Shown here: positions 1 through 9,268 of the stretch, in pieces | How positions within the stretch are numbered: the first letter of the stretch is position 1 | Layout of the letters: every line of letters starts with the position of its first letter | Source: CAVPCY01 sp963770765 | GTDB taxonomy: Bacteria; Actinomycetota; Coriobacteriia; Anaerosomatales; PHET01 | Assembly: GCA_963770765.1 (NCBI GenBank) | Contig: CAVYQS010000015.1 | Span: 1 to 64,000, forward strand | Direction: 5' to 3' | Length of the DNA: 64,000 nucleotides | The notes under the pieces: generated by a model | What the model saw: only the letters and a program-made list of their open reading frames with translations | Databases searched by the model: none | Told to the model about the DNA's origin: nothing | Translations under genes and position numbers: made by a program

Positions 1-147
1 CTCCAAGAACACTCGAGTGTCGCGACATCGACGCAAGACCCGTCGTGCACGCGGTGTCATCCGCTTGTTGACTGCAAGTCGTGCCACGACTTCCACATTC
101 ACCCCGGTGGTACCCAGCCACCCGTCGGACGTCACGGGGAGGGCTAG
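1..147 (+). CDS. Multiheme c-type cytochrome, C-terminal fragment
   Basis: This is the last 48 codons of a gene that begins before the window, in the frame starting at base 1 and ending at TAG 145-147. Two CXXCH haem-binding motifs are visible, CTRCH (from about base 46) and CKSCH (from about base 73), followed by a His-rich tail (DFHIHPGG). This shows a c-type cytochrome with at least two haems, presumably secreted because haem c is attached outside the cytoplasmic membrane. The next gene starts on a GTG that shares a base with this stop, so the two are probably translationally coupled. The family cannot be named from the tail alone; the NapC-like cytochrome just downstream suggests an electron-transfer operon. 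Confidence 0.8.
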   Translation, partial: LQEHSSVATSTQDPSCTRCHPLVDCKSCHDFHIHPGGTQPPVGRHGEG

Positions 148-509
148 TGGAGACCTCGGCGACCGTCAGCGCTGTCGACCTGGAGGGGTTGGGCGCGCTC
201 TATGAATCGCTCGCAAAGGCCTACGCCTTGGGCGGGCTCGAGGCGGTCATGCGTGACCATGGACTCGTGGTGGCGACGGCCGTTGTCGCCGTGGTCGTAC
301 TGTTCCTTCTCTTGGTCGTCATCTTCATGCCCTCCCGCCGCAAGGTGGTCGTGAAGCGCAAGGTGCGTGTCACGCGACAAGCGGTGGCTTCAAAGGCCGC
401 TCGCCCCATGGCTGAGGACACGGTGCAGCGTGCGAGCGAGGACGCCCCATGCCCAGGGCTTTCGAGCCACGCTGGAAGCGGTGGAGTGTGCCGGTCGTGT
501 GGTGCCTGA
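147..509 (+). CDS. Small single-pass membrane protein in cytochrome operon
   Basis: I do not recognise the family. Reading from GTG 147, which overlaps the preceding stop codon, gives about 120 residues: a short N-terminal segment, one strongly hydrophobic helix (around residues 41-64, rich in V, L and A), then a basic stretch (RRKVVVKRKVRV) and a polar tail. The basic residues after the helix suggest an outside N-terminus and cytoplasmic tail. It overlaps the start of the next cytochrome by about 60 bases, and the last 20 residues look atypical, so its true end may be earlier and hidden by a frameshift like those in its neighbour. Its position between two cytochrome genes suggests an assembly or anchoring role, which is inference. 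Confidence 0.5.
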   Translation: METSATVSAVDLEGLGALYESLAKAYALGGLEAVMRDHGLVVATAVVAVVVLFLLLVVIFMPSRRKVVVKRKVRVTRQAVASKAARPMAEDTVQRASEDAPCPGLSSHAGSGGVCRSCGA

Positions 510-1352
510 TCGTGTTTGCTGCCTTCGTGGGCACGTACATCGTCACCGGTTCGAGTGCCTACTGCGGGCAGAGTTGTCACGTAGATGACACGTACGTGGT
601 GGTTGCGGTCGGTAGCGGGCATGCGGAGTGCGTAGATTGCCACGAGGCCGGACCCGTGTCAGCCGGGCGCGGCGAGGCTTCGTATGGCCGTGGCTTACCT
701 TGCCGCAGACGAGATGACATCTTCGCCTGTGCCCGTCGACCCGTTCCGTTGTCTGCGTTGCCATGGGGATATCACGAGCGAGACTGTGGAGGGCGCCGCT
801 GGTCTGCGCGTCTCCCACAAGGAGATCATCGAGAGTGGCGCGCATGCAGCGATTGTCACCGTGACGTTGGCCACAATGCGGGCCGTTCGTTCGTGGGTGG
901 GATGTCGAAGCTGTAGCGTGTCACGACGGCGAGATCGCGGCGAGTGAGTGCGAGACGTGCCATGCAAGCGGATCACCCCTGAAGGTCGTTCGCACGGTGG
1001 ACTCGTCTGCGGCCTCGTTCCGGTACTCGCCGGTCAGGCTGCAAGCCGAGACTGTTCGCGGTGCCACGGCAACGACAGGAAGTGTCTGGACTGCCACAAC
1101 GGGTTGGTCCTCCCGCATCCGAAGAAGTTCCGCAGCGGTGGGCATGCGCCGATCGCAGCATTCGACGGCAAGGAGCGCTGTTTCAAGTGCCATTCGCTGG
1201 CATGGTGTGGAAGCGGCACGTGTCACAATGCGTTTTCGCCGCACGACGAGCAGACATGGCCAGTGAAGCACCGGAGGGGCACGAGCAAGACGTGCGGCAG
1301 CTGCCACATCGCTTGGGATAGGCAGGGGAACTGGTGCGACGTCTGCCACTGA
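449..1352 (+). CDS. NapC/NrfH-like multiheme cytochrome c, frameshifted
   Basis: The reading frame starts at ATG 449 with an N-terminal membrane anchor (VPVVWCLIVFAAFVGTYIV) followed at once by a haem motif, the layout of NapC/NirT/NrfH quinol-oxidising cytochromes. Haem motifs then continue across three frames: CGQSCH (CX3CH), CVDCH, CLRCH, CSDCH, CETCH, CSRCH, CLDCH, CFKCH, CGSGTCH (CX4CH), CGSCH and CDVCH, so about 11 haems. The frame changes near 680, 850, 905 and 1045, each time continuing the same haem-rich protein, and ends at TGA about 1350-1352. Four shifts with the motifs preserved argue for sequence errors in a working gene, although recent inactivation is possible. The likely role is to pass electrons from the quinol pool to extracytoplasmic cytochromes. 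Confidence 0.75.
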
Positions 1353-1436
1353 TCCTTCAAGCACAAATCAAGGAGTCTACGCGGTCACTCCGTATCATTC
1401 AGACGGGTGTCGCGTGCAACCAGAGGGAGCCAGAGT

Positions 1437-2216
1437 ATGCCTGAGGTGGAGCAGATCGAGGAACCGGGAACGCAAGAAGCCGTCCGACGAGTCGTTGTCG
1501 AGGAGAAGGGCGACCCCATCATCGGCTGGCTCGGTTGGGCCATCGCGTTCGTCGCGCTGATGCTCGGCGCGCTGGCCGTCTACGCGGCGGTGACCGGCGT
1601 GCTTACCGATAACACGCCGCGCACGGCCGAAGAAGCCGCGCTTGCCACGAGTGCTGCGGCCATCCGCGCGAATCCTACCAACGGTGCGGCGTACGCAGAG
1701 AGGGCGGAGGCGCTGTTCAAGGTCGGGAGAGTCAACGAAGCCCACGATGTCCTTGACCAAGGAGAGAAGGCGGTTGGCGAGGAAGTGCCCGCGATTCTGT
1801 TCATCCTGAGGACGCGTACGATGTTGCTCAATCAGGAGGAACGGTTCACCGAGGCCGAGGAAGTCGGCAACCGCGCGATTGCGGCTAGCGACAAGTACCT
1901 TTCTGCTCAGTTCAAGGAGCTGGTGGGCAAGGGCCTCAGCCCACAAGGCGCAGACTCGAAGCTGACGGTCGCGGCAGCGGTCCAGCTCGCAGCAGCATAC
2001 ATGGGTCAGGAGAAGTGGGACGAGGCGCTCAAGCTCTACAACTACGCACTGACCTATGAGCCGGCTGCGGGAGACATACTCTCGATGCGGGGATGGGCGT
2101 ACCTCGAGAAGGGCTCGGAGACATCGGCTACCGCCGACTTCAAGGAGGCGCTCAAGTTCCTGCCGGACGATGCGCGTACCCTCGAAGGCCTGGAGAGACT
2201 GAAAGCCGAGCAGTAA
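1437..2216 (+). CDS. Membrane-anchored TPR protein
   Basis: This 259-residue protein starts at ATG 1437, which has a purine-rich ribosome site (AGAGGGAG, 1422-1429) in front. It has an acidic cytoplasmic N-terminus, one transmembrane helix (about residues 30-52, WLGWAIAFVALMLGALAVYA) and then tetratricopeptide repeats (for example NPTNGAAYAERAEALFKVGR and KWDEALKLYNYALTYEPAAGD) through to the C-terminus. TPRs are protein-binding scaffolds; with this topology they would face the outside. It lies between a multiheme cytochrome and an NHL propeller gene with short gaps, so a role in assembling or anchoring the electron-transfer complex is plausible but inferred. A TATCAT -10-like element at 1393-1398 could give it its own promoter. 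Confidence 0.75.
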   Translation: MPEVEQIEEPGTQEAVRRVVVEEKGDPIIGWLGWAIAFVALMLGALAVYAAVTGVLTDNTPRTAEEAALATSAAAIRANPTNGAAYAERAEALFKVGRVNEAHDVLDQGEKAVGEEVPAILFILRTRTMLLNQEERFTEAEEVGNRAIAASDKYLSAQFKELVGKGLSPQGADSKLTVAAAVQLAAAYMGQEKWDEALKLYNYALTYEPAAGDILSMRGWAYLEKGSETSATADFKEALKFLPDDARTLEGLERLKAEQ

Positions 2217-2251
2217 TCCGAAACCGCGGGATCGCGCGAAAGGGACTGAAG

Positions 2252-3580
2252 ATGGCCGACACCGAAATCGAGACAGGGCCGGAGACGGGCGATGAGGCTT
2301 CGCCTGAGCAGTACGAGTACGTAGAGGAGGTCGTCGAGTACAGAGACAACCGCCTTGTCCGTATCCTGATGTCCGTCGTCCTGGTGCTTCTGGCGCTGCT
2401 GCTGGCCTACTTGGCCTATCAGATATACCAGGCCCAGCAAGGCGAGGGCGGTGCAACGAACGGCGCGAACAGCAACGGAATGGTCTGGGTCCGGTCCATC
2501 TACGGGTGGGGCGATTCGACAGGCCAGCAACTTATCAGGCCAAATACCGTCGCCGTCAGCGCGGACGGCCTGATCTGGACGAACTCGAACAACCGCGCGG
2601 CGGTCGCATTCAATCCCGACGGGACCTTCGACCGCATTCTCCAGAGCCGCGCCTCTCAGACCGTTCCCGGCACCGCCGAATCGACCCAGGCGCCCGAAGA
2701 AGCCGCTCCGACTGTCACAACCGTCTTCTCACTCGCCGCGGACAACGCCAACGACCTCTACATCTTGGACAACGCCGTGGGCGCGATACACCAACTCACC
2801 CCCGAGGCAGGAATCAAGCAGTCTTGGAGCATACCCGGGGCCAACAAGATCGCGGCCAACGACACGCGCGTGGCGGTGCTAGGTGAGGGTAGCCTTGGCG
2901 TGTTCGATGTGGCCAAGAACAACCCCCTCTTCTCGTTCGGTACGCGCGGGCCAGGCGCACTTCAGTTCGATAGTCCGTGGGGCGCGTGCTTCGACGCTGA
3001 CAACAACGTGTACGTTGCCGACACGCAGAATCACCGGGTGCGCAAGTTTGACCCCACGGGCACCCTGATCTGGGAGGTCGGCACGGTGCCCGACCGCACG
3101 AATCCTGAGTCAATGGACGCGCGGCAGGCATCGGCGAACGAGCTGTTCAGCCTTCCAGCTGGAGTGACGGTGGACGGCAATGGGCGGGTCGTGGTGATCG
3201 ACGCATTCAAGTTCCAGATCATCGTGCTGGATCCTGAGACGGGCGAGAAGATCGCCAGCTACGGCGATTACGGCCAAGCCGACGGCCTGTTCGACAATCC
3301 GGCTGCGATCACCTACGACGAAGAGCGTGACTACTTCGTAGTAGCCGACACCGGCAACGACCGCCTGCAGGTGGTACGCATTCCGGGTTCGTCCAACAAC
3401 GCGGCACTGGCCGGTCTGCGACGCCTGTTCGACCGGCCTGTGTGGATCTGCTGCTTCCCGTTCCTGGTGCTACTGATAGCCGCGATCGTGGTTGCCACTT
3501 CGCGACGGCGGAAGAACAAGGATGAGGAAGCGGCTGCGGCGGCAGCGGTTGAAGCTGCGGAAGCCGAAGGGACGGCATAG
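2252..3580 (+). CDS. Membrane-anchored NHL-repeat beta-propeller protein
   Basis: This 442-residue protein starts at ATG 2252. It has an acidic N-terminal tail, a transmembrane helix (about residues 32-52), an extracytoplasmic domain built of NHL-type repeats (for example DSPWGACFDADNNVYVADTQ, LPAGVTVDGNGRVVVIDAFK and NPAAITYDEERDYFVVADTG), then a second hydrophobic helix (about 400-420) and a basic, Ala/Glu-rich cytoplasmic tail. NHL propellers form six-bladed binding or enzymatic domains. Its place 35 bases after the TPR gene and downstream of two multiheme cytochromes resembles the NHL genes that accompany extracellular cytochrome clusters in other bacteria. I infer a structural or maturation role in that system; the ligand is unknown. 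Confidence 0.8.
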   Translation: MADTEIETGPETGDEASPEQYEYVEEVVEYRDNRLVRILMSVVLVLLALLLAYLAYQIYQAQQGEGGATNGANSNGMVWVRSIYGWGDSTGQQLIRPNTVAVSADGLIWTNSNNRAAVAFNPDGTFDRILQSRASQTVPGTAESTQAPEEAAPTVTTVFSLAADNANDLYILDNAVGAIHQLTPEAGIKQSWSIPGANKIAANDTRVAVLGEGSLGVFDVAKNNPLFSFGTRGPGALQFDSPWGACFDADNNVYVADTQNHRVRKFDPTGTLIWEVGTVPDRTNPESMDARQASANELFSLPAGVTVDGNGRVVVIDAFKFQIIVLDPETGEKIASYGDYGQADGLFDNPAAITYDEERDYFVVADTGNDRLQVVRIPGSSNNAALAGLRRLFDRPVWICCFPFLVLLIAAIVVATSRRRKNKDEEAAAAAAVEAAEAEGTA

Positions 3581-3639
3581 GCGGCGTGTGCACGGGAGAG
3601 CACCGCCTAATCCTACAGACGGGAGCAGGCATGATCCGC

Positions 3640-3655
3640 ACGGGGCATGCCCCGT
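3640..3655. terminator. Perfect 16-bp palindrome, possible terminator
   Basis: ACGGGGCATGCCCCGT is a perfect inverted repeat in the 96-base gap between the NHL gene and the next start. It could fold as a GC hairpin with a CATG loop and is followed only by TTTGG, so termination would be weak. It could instead be a protein-binding site. Confidence 0.35.
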
Positions 3656-3676
3656 TTGGCAAGGCCGGTGCGTAGT

Positions 3677-5718
3677 GTGAGCGCGGCCAGCAAGACGGGT
3701 GTCACCGAGGTGCCGCACATCAGCGCACGCTTCTGGGCCAACGAGGCGGCTTGGTACGTGCTTCTTGCCGCACTCTTGTTGTCGCTTGCGGTGTTCGGTC
3801 TGCCTGGACTCTACTCGGGCATGTACTTCGGCAAGGACCTGATGATCAGGCTTCTTGTGTCAATCTCACTCACCTTGTGGGGCTACTCCGTTCCTTGCAG
3901 GTCGGGCGACGGTCAGATGGCACAGGGCCGCATGGATCGCAGCCGGGTTTCTCGCTTGGGCCGCCGTGTGCGTTGTGTTCTCCGTTGGTCCCGGTACTGC
4001 GCTGGCGGGTGCCCCGTTGGGCGAGGCGGGGTGGCTTGCGACTGCGAGCTGCATGACCGGAGCGTTCTTGGTGTTGCAGCTGGCGGACGGCTCCAAACGC
4101 ATCCAGGCACTCGTGCGCGCGACGGCGCTCTCTGCTGGAGTAGTGGCCGGGTACGGACTTCTGCAGACGGTGGGCCTCGATCCGTTCGGATGGACGGTGA
4201 TCGACTGGGGCTCGTTCCGGGCTCCTTCGGGACCCTCGGCAACCCCGATATGTTCGGCGCCTATCTTGTGTCTGCGCTGCCCACGACGGTCGGTCTCGCT
4301 TTGTCGGAGCGCGATGCCCGATGGCGGACTGCCGCGCGTGCCGCGTTGGTGCTCTGTCGGCACGGCGATATTCACATCGCTTACGCGGGCGGCTTGGGGG
4401 GGCAGTCGCCGGAGTAGTTGCGACCACACTACTTCTCTGGCCGCTGAAGCCCAAAGGTAGGCCGTCGGAAGCAGTGGTCGTGGGCTTGCTCGTTGCCTGT
4501 ATCGGGGCGTTCGCCGTCGCGTCCCTCGGTCAGCAGGGGGTTGACTCGAACGTTGCAGCCAGGATCCAAGCCGTTGGCGATCTATCCAACAGGAATACCG
4601 TTGCGCGGGTCGAGACCTGGCGCGCCGCAAGCGAATCGATCGCGGAGCGGCCGGTCGTGGGATGGGGCCCCGATTCGTTCCAGCTGGCGTTCGAATCCAA
4701 TCGAACGCAGGCATTCTCGCGAATCGTCGACCCGACGATCTCGCAACTGAGCGCTCACAACTGGATACTGCAGACAGCAGTCGAGACGGGCGTAGTCGGC
4801 CTCGTGGCGCTGGTGGCGTTCTATTCGGCGGTCGCTGTGATCTCGGCCAGATGGATCCGGCGCGGTCCCCCCGATCAGCTCAGGCTGCGCATCACCATGC
4901 TGGCGGGCGCATGGGCAGGGTGTGCCGGCTTCCTGGTCACGTCACTTCTGACGCCGGGGAGTCCTCCCGCGCGGTACCTCTTGTGGTGTCTCATGGCCCT
5001 CCTGTTGTCCCCCTCGGCGGCTGATCGTCTCGGATCGAGGGCACTAGGCTCCGGGTGCTTGCCGCGTCGGTGCTCGGGCTTGGCGTGTTTGGGGTCCTGC
5101 TCGCGGTGGTGGTGATCGCAGCAGATGCGAGTGCTGCGAGCGGTTCGGCCTTCAATCAACCGCCCATCGTCCGCGCGGAGGCGGCCGACGCCGCCCTGTC
5201 TGCGAACCCGCTCTACGCGGAGTACACGATCGTGGCGATAGACGCACATGCGAACCTAGTGCCCATGACCGGACTCGCGAAGGATGGGGGACGCACCGCA
5301 GTTCGACAAAGCGCTGGCTGCGGCCAAGAGGGGGGTCGCGCTTGAGCCGACGAACCCGTACCGGAAGGCGGCGATGGTCTCCACGCTTCTTGTCGGTGGA
5401 CAGGACGTCGATCCGCGGCATGCCGCGCACGCGGTAGCGGTGGCCGAGGATGCGTTCAGCCAGGCGCCCAATCTACCTAGCGTATTGGTACGCGCGGGCG
5501 TTGAGGGATGTGGGCCGTACTGCAGACGCGGTTGAGGTCCTCCGAAACGCGCTCGCTGTTCGGCCGGGGTTCGGGATGGCGGCAATCCTACTCAGTGAGC
5601 TCTACACGGACTCCGGTGATGCAGACGCGGCTCGAGCTGTGTTGAAGGCAAGCTGGATCAACTCAAGGACCCGGATGTGTCGGCTACCTTGCAGGCACTC
5701 GGCACACGCGAGGAGTAG
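3677..5718 (+). CDS. O-antigen ligase-like membrane protein with TPR tail, frameshifted
   Basis: Starting at GTG 3677, this gene encodes a polytopic membrane protein of the WaaL/Wzy (O-antigen ligase/polymerase) type, then a TPR-like C-terminal half ending at TAG 5716-5718. The hallmark segment is the extracytoplasmic WGPDSFQLAFESN followed by LSAHNWILQTAVETGVVGL, where the conserved H-N-x-x-L-Q motif is clear. The TPR tail reads PTNPYRKAAM, AYWYARALRDVGRTADAVEV and so on. The frame changes about eight times (near 3895, 4215, 4350, 4395, 5045, 5278, 5475 and 5645), but coding continues across each change. The intact homologue at 6945-8762 has the same two-part layout, which supports this reconstruction. 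Substrate and exact reaction cannot be read from sequence. Confidence 0.65.
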
Positions 5719-5942
5719 CCCGATCGCGTCCTGTATCGTCTGGTCTTCTCGGCGTCGTTCTAGACGTGCGATCTCGCCAGGGGAGTTCATGGTTCTGAGT
5801 CGGCCATTGCCAGCAGTTCGCAACGGGCTTCATCTGCGGATCGGCTCGGAAGCCAGTCTCGTCTCGGCCGTCAGTGGTCTCCCGGGGCTGCGCCGGCGTG
5901 GATGCTGCGCCGAGGTGACAGCGAGATGCACCGGGTGAGGCA

Positions 5943-6906
5943 ATGAGCGCCAAACGCGCAAAGCGTCGTGGCGCAGCCAAGAAGAGCGCGTCGCCGGCGA
6001 AGCCTTCATCCGGGTCCGGACTCGCTCCTGATGTCAAGCTCGTCAGAGTCGCAGTCATGTTCTTCCTCATCTACGCGGTGCTCCAGGTGGCTCTGTGGGC
6101 GCTCGTCTACCGCGGCTACTTCGATCCGGTTCAGGAATGGACGGCGGTGGTCACTGGTGCGTGCTCTGTCGCCACCGGCGTCCCGGCAACGGTCGCTGGC
6201 AACGAGGTCGCGCTGCAGAGCCGCATTCTCCGCATCGACGCAGACTGCACCGGAGTGACGCTCATGATGATCTACACGGCACTGGTGCTGGCGTATCCGC
6301 TGGGCTGGAAGAACAAGCTGATCGGCCTTGTGTTCGGCGTGGCGGCGATATTCGTGGCCAATCTGATTCGGCTGGTGGCGGTGGCCCAGTTGTCGGGGCC
6401 GCTCGACGATCGAGCCTTCATGTTCGTGCACGACTACCTGTTCAAGATCGTCATGATGGCCGTCGTCATCGCAGCATGGGCGCTCTATCTTGCGTATGCG
6501 AGGCGTCATGCATCCGCAGGCGTGAGATGGCCACCTTCATCGCCGGCGTTCGTGCTCTTGTCGGTGGTGCTCGGGTGGTTCTTCTGGAGCAGCGGCTCTG
6601 CCCAAGTCGGCGTCAGCATGCTCGCCGTGCCGGTGATGAGCGCGATGCTTGCGTCGCAAGGCTTCAGCTGGAAGCGGAAGCTGACGCTACGCGGCGGCGA
6701 CCTTGGGGCTCTACGTTCTCGGCAGTTACGTCGCTGAGGCGACGGGTCTGGCTGCTGTCGCGTCGCAGCAGATCCTCGACCCGTCCTCGTTCCCCTCGCT
6801 ATGGGTCGTCCTGTACATGGCGTACCTGTCGACCTTCCCGTTCGCCATGCTCGTTTTGTTCGTGGGCAGGAGTCCCTCGCTTCTGTGGAGCAAGAAGAAG
6901 GGCTAG
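5943..6906 (+). CDS. Exosortase/archaeosortase-family transpeptidase, frameshifted
   Basis: This is a polytopic membrane protein of about 320 residues with a basic cytoplasmic N-terminus. It carries the three catalytic residues of the exosortase family in their usual context: Cys102 in DADCTGVTLMMIYTALVLAY, Arg143 in VANLIRLVAV and His163 in FVHDYLF. These enzymes cut C-terminal sorting signals of exported proteins and attach them to an envelope anchor. A one-base shift in a GGGG run near 6705 moves the last 67 residues into another frame; the gene then ends at TAG 6904-6906. It is flanked by two O-antigen-ligase-like genes and a gene with a sorting-signal-like C-terminus, fitting the known link between exosortases and exopolysaccharide loci. 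The subtype cannot be assigned. Confidence 0.8.
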
Positions 6907-6944
6907 GGCACAGGAATCGCCCGGGAGTTGAGCGGCGGAATCTA

Positions 6945-8762
6945 ATGCGCAGATCGAAGAGACGACCACAAGTGAAGATGCCTGCAGCACAGGCCGCCGA
7001 GGCCCCCGGTCGGCGTGTTCTGGCGCTTGCCCTGCTTGTCGGAGCCCTGCTCGCGATGATCGCCCCGCCGCTGGCGAGTCAGTCCCAAGGCGTGGACGTG
7101 ACCGCTTCCTGGGTGGGCGTTTTGGGCGTTGCCGCCGCGATCGCGCTGGTTGCGGACCGCGCAGTGATGCTGCGGCCTGACCGGCTGACGCTGGCCTGGA
7201 CCGCGTTTCTCGGATGGGCGTTCGTGAGCACACTGGCGTCTGGCCGCTTCTGGGCCGGCCTGATGGGCGAACCGACGAACATGCTCGGGTGGTTCCTGCT
7301 TCTCGCCACAACGGCCCTTGTCCTGGTCGGATCAATCCATGGGGCAGCCTTCCGCCGGCACTTGGAGAGCTGGGTCTGGTTGGTCGTGCTGGCTGAACTC
7401 CTGTGGGTCATTTACGGTCAGCTCACCGCTACGGACCAGTCTGCGGGGACGTTCTTCAACTCGACGTACCTCGGAGAAGGCCTGCTCCTTCTGCTGCCGT
7501 GGTGCCTTCCCGCGCGTGAGACTCCCAGCGGTCAGCGGGTTGCCCGCTACGCGACGATCGCCTTGGCGCTGGTCGTCTTTGCGGTCACGAGCTCGCGTGC
7601 AGCATTCGTGCTTCTTCTGGTGTGGATAGTCTGGGCGGTGGCTCGCCGTGTCCACGTGCCCGCAGCCTACAAGCTGGCCGCGCTGGGGGGCCTGTCCCTG
7701 ATCGCTCTCGGGTCGATGATCGCGATGAGGCGCAAGTTCTTCGATGATGCTGGCTCGGCGTTCTTCGGTGGACGCCTTGCATTGTGGTTTGAGGACGGGG
7801 CACGCGCAGTAGCCGCTCGTCCACTTGCCGGATGGGGACCCGACGGCTTCGGTGTGGGGAAGGCGGCTGTAGGCACGCTTGAGCGTGCTGCCGCTGTGGT
7901 TGGGCCGGGGACGTCGGATCCGCACAACCTCCTCGTGTGGGTGGCGGTCTCCACGGGCGTCATCGGACTGACGCTGTTCGCCTGGGCCGCCACTGAGGTG
8001 GTCATAGCGTGGCGCAGCCGTGCGCAAGGCGGTATCGACATCGCGCAGTCGGTGTGGGCGATCTGCATGTGTCTCGCTGTGGGAATGACCGCACCCCTCA
8101 CGTTGCACGTCTGGCCGATGCTGGCCTTGATGTTCGGTGTGTCATTGTGGCTGCCGCCGGTATCCCCTTGCTCGAAGCAGAAGCAGCCGATCGGGGGTGA
8201 TGAAGGACTCTGGCGTGCCGTGAGTGTGGCGGCATTTCTCTCGATCGCGCTCGCGAGCGGGGCGATGGCGCTTAACGCAGGGACACGCGCTTCACTCGAG
8301 ATCACACGGTCGGGGAGTACGAGCGCGCTGGCCTCGAAGGCCCTCGCGGCGAGCCGCGTGTGGCCCCTGGACGCCTACATCGCATACCTGACGTCGCTGC
8401 ACACCGCATGGGTTTCGTCCACCGTTCCGGCGTATGCGGCTGAGCGGATCGACCTTGAGGCAGTCGAACGGGCGCGGTCGCTCGACATGCGAAATCCGGC
8501 CTACGCGCTCGAATATGCGCGCACGGTGCAGTACTATCGGCAACCGGCAGAGGCGGTGGACGCAGCGTATGCGGAGGCTTTCCGTCGCTACCCGACCTTC
8601 CCGCTGGCGCACGCTGAGTACGCGGTGTATCTCGCGGCAAGCGGGCGGACTGACGAGGCACGCGGTCACTTGGAGATCGCGAAGCTGCCAGACGACCAGG
8701 ATTCTGAGCGGCTGGAGGCCATCAGGCAGGCGGAATCGCTGATTGCCGAGAGCGGCAAGTAG
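6945..8762 (+). CDS. O-antigen ligase-like membrane protein with TPR tail
   Basis: This intact 605-residue protein starts at ATG 6945. About ten hydrophobic helices span residues 25-440, with the ligase-type extracytoplasmic motif AGWGPDGFGVGKAAVG and then SDPHNLLVWVAVSTGVIGL, containing the H-N-L-L core typical of WaaL/Wzy proteins. The last 150 residues form TPR-like helices (for example NPAYALEYARTVQYYRQPAE). Proteins of this family join or polymerise lipid-linked glycans at the outer face of the membrane, and Wzy_C/TPR fusions also occur in enzymes that glycosylate pilins and other surface proteins. With the exosortase next door, glycosylation of a sorted surface protein is a reasonable guess. 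Its layout matches the frameshifted gene at 3677-5718, suggesting tandem duplication. Confidence 0.85.
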   Translation: MRRSKRRPQVKMPAAQAAEAPGRRVLALALLVGALLAMIAPPLASQSQGVDVTASWVGVLGVAAAIALVADRAVMLRPDRLTLAWTAFLGWAFVSTLASGRFWAGLMGEPTNMLGWFLLLATTALVLVGSIHGAAFRRHLESWVWLVVLAELLWVIYGQLTATDQSAGTFFNSTYLGEGLLLLLPWCLPARETPSGQRVARYATIALALVVFAVTSSRAAFVLLLVWIVWAVARRVHVPAAYKLAALGGLSLIALGSMIAMRRKFFDDAGSAFFGGRLALWFEDGARAVAARPLAGWGPDGFGVGKAAVGTLERAAAVVGPGTSDPHNLLVWVAVSTGVIGLTLFAWAATEVVIAWRSRAQGGIDIAQSVWAICMCLAVGMTAPLTLHVWPMLALMFGVSLWLPPVSPCSKQKQPIGGDEGLWRAVSVAAFLSIALASGAMALNAGTRASLEITRSGSTSALASKALAASRVWPLDAYIAYLTSLHTAWVSSTVPAYAAERIDLEAVERARSLDMRNPAYALEYARTVQYYRQPAEAVDAAYAEAFRRYPTFPLAHAEYAVYLAASGRTDEARGHLEIAKLPDDQDSERLEAIRQAESLIAESGK

Positions 8763-8764
8763 AC

Positions 8765-9169
8765 ATGAAGTTGCCCGCCCTGCGTGACGAGGACGGCCTC
8801 ACCAGGGCGTCGACTGGCTGGGCGGCGGTCTCGCTCGACGGCGGTCCGGAGCAGCTGGTGGACCTGTACTCGCCTGGCAACAGCACCAACGGCCCCACTG
8901 ACCCGGTCACGGGAGTGAAGTTCCAGCAGGTCCTCTACAGCGCTAGTGGCCTCACCAACGGCCCTCATACACTCAGCGTCCGCGTTGTCGGCAACAACGG
9001 AACCGTGGGCTCGGCGAGCCCGTGGTTGGTGACGGTTGACGCGTTCGACGTGACCACCCCTGATCCGCCCGTCGTGAGCACCTCGGCCTCTTCGATTTGG
9101 AGCCTCGTCCTCGGCGGGGTCTTCGCGATCGGGCTGACGGCTGTTGTAGCACGCAGGCGGACCGTCTAG
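8765..9169 (+). CDS. Surface-protein fragment with sorting-signal-like C-terminus
   Basis: Starting 3 bases after the preceding stop, this 134-residue product has no signal peptide. It begins within a beta-sandwich module (GWAAVSLDGGPEQLVDLYS, then FQQVLYSASGLTNGPHTLSV), followed by a linker (DPPVVSTSAS), a hydrophobic helix (IWSLVLGGVFAIGLTAVV) and a terminal basic cluster (ARRRTV). The helix plus basic tail is the layout of exosortase or sortase substrates, though no LPXTG or PEP motif is visible. The missing N-terminus suggests a truncated or frameshifted gene. The same beta-sandwich appears twice in the L,D-transpeptidase at 49894. It is the obvious candidate substrate for the exosortase at 5943-6906; this is inference. 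Confidence 0.6.
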   Translation: MKLPALRDEDGLTRASTGWAAVSLDGGPEQLVDLYSPGNSTNGPTDPVTGVKFQQVLYSASGLTNGPHTLSVRVVGNNGTVGSASPWLVTVDAFDVTTPDPPVVSTSASSIWSLVLGGVFAIGLTAVVARRRTV

Positions 9170-9187
9170 CCTCACAGGCCACCATGA

Positions 9188-9262
9188 TCGTGCGGGGCCG
9201 GGCCGGGCCTGACTGCAGCCGGTGCGCTCGCGGCAGTGGTCGCGCGCAAGCGGTTCGCCTAG
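9188..9262 (+). pseudogene. Orphan sorting-signal-like C-terminal remnant
   Basis: After an in-frame stop (9185-9187), this short stretch reads GPGLTAAGALAAVVARKRFA and ends at TAG 9260-9262. It resembles the hydrophobic helix plus basic cluster that ends the gene just upstream (GVFAIGLTAVVARRRTV). It has no start codon of its own and may be the 3' end of a second, deleted surface-protein gene. It is short enough to be chance. Confidence 0.3.
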
Positions 9263-9268
9263 TTCGCT

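Noticed and set aside
5719..5942. Possible riboswitch in the 224-base gap before the exosortase gene
   Set aside because: I looked for c-di-GMP and cobalamin riboswitch cores and saw neither; short frames in it lack ribosome sites. Nothing is supported there.
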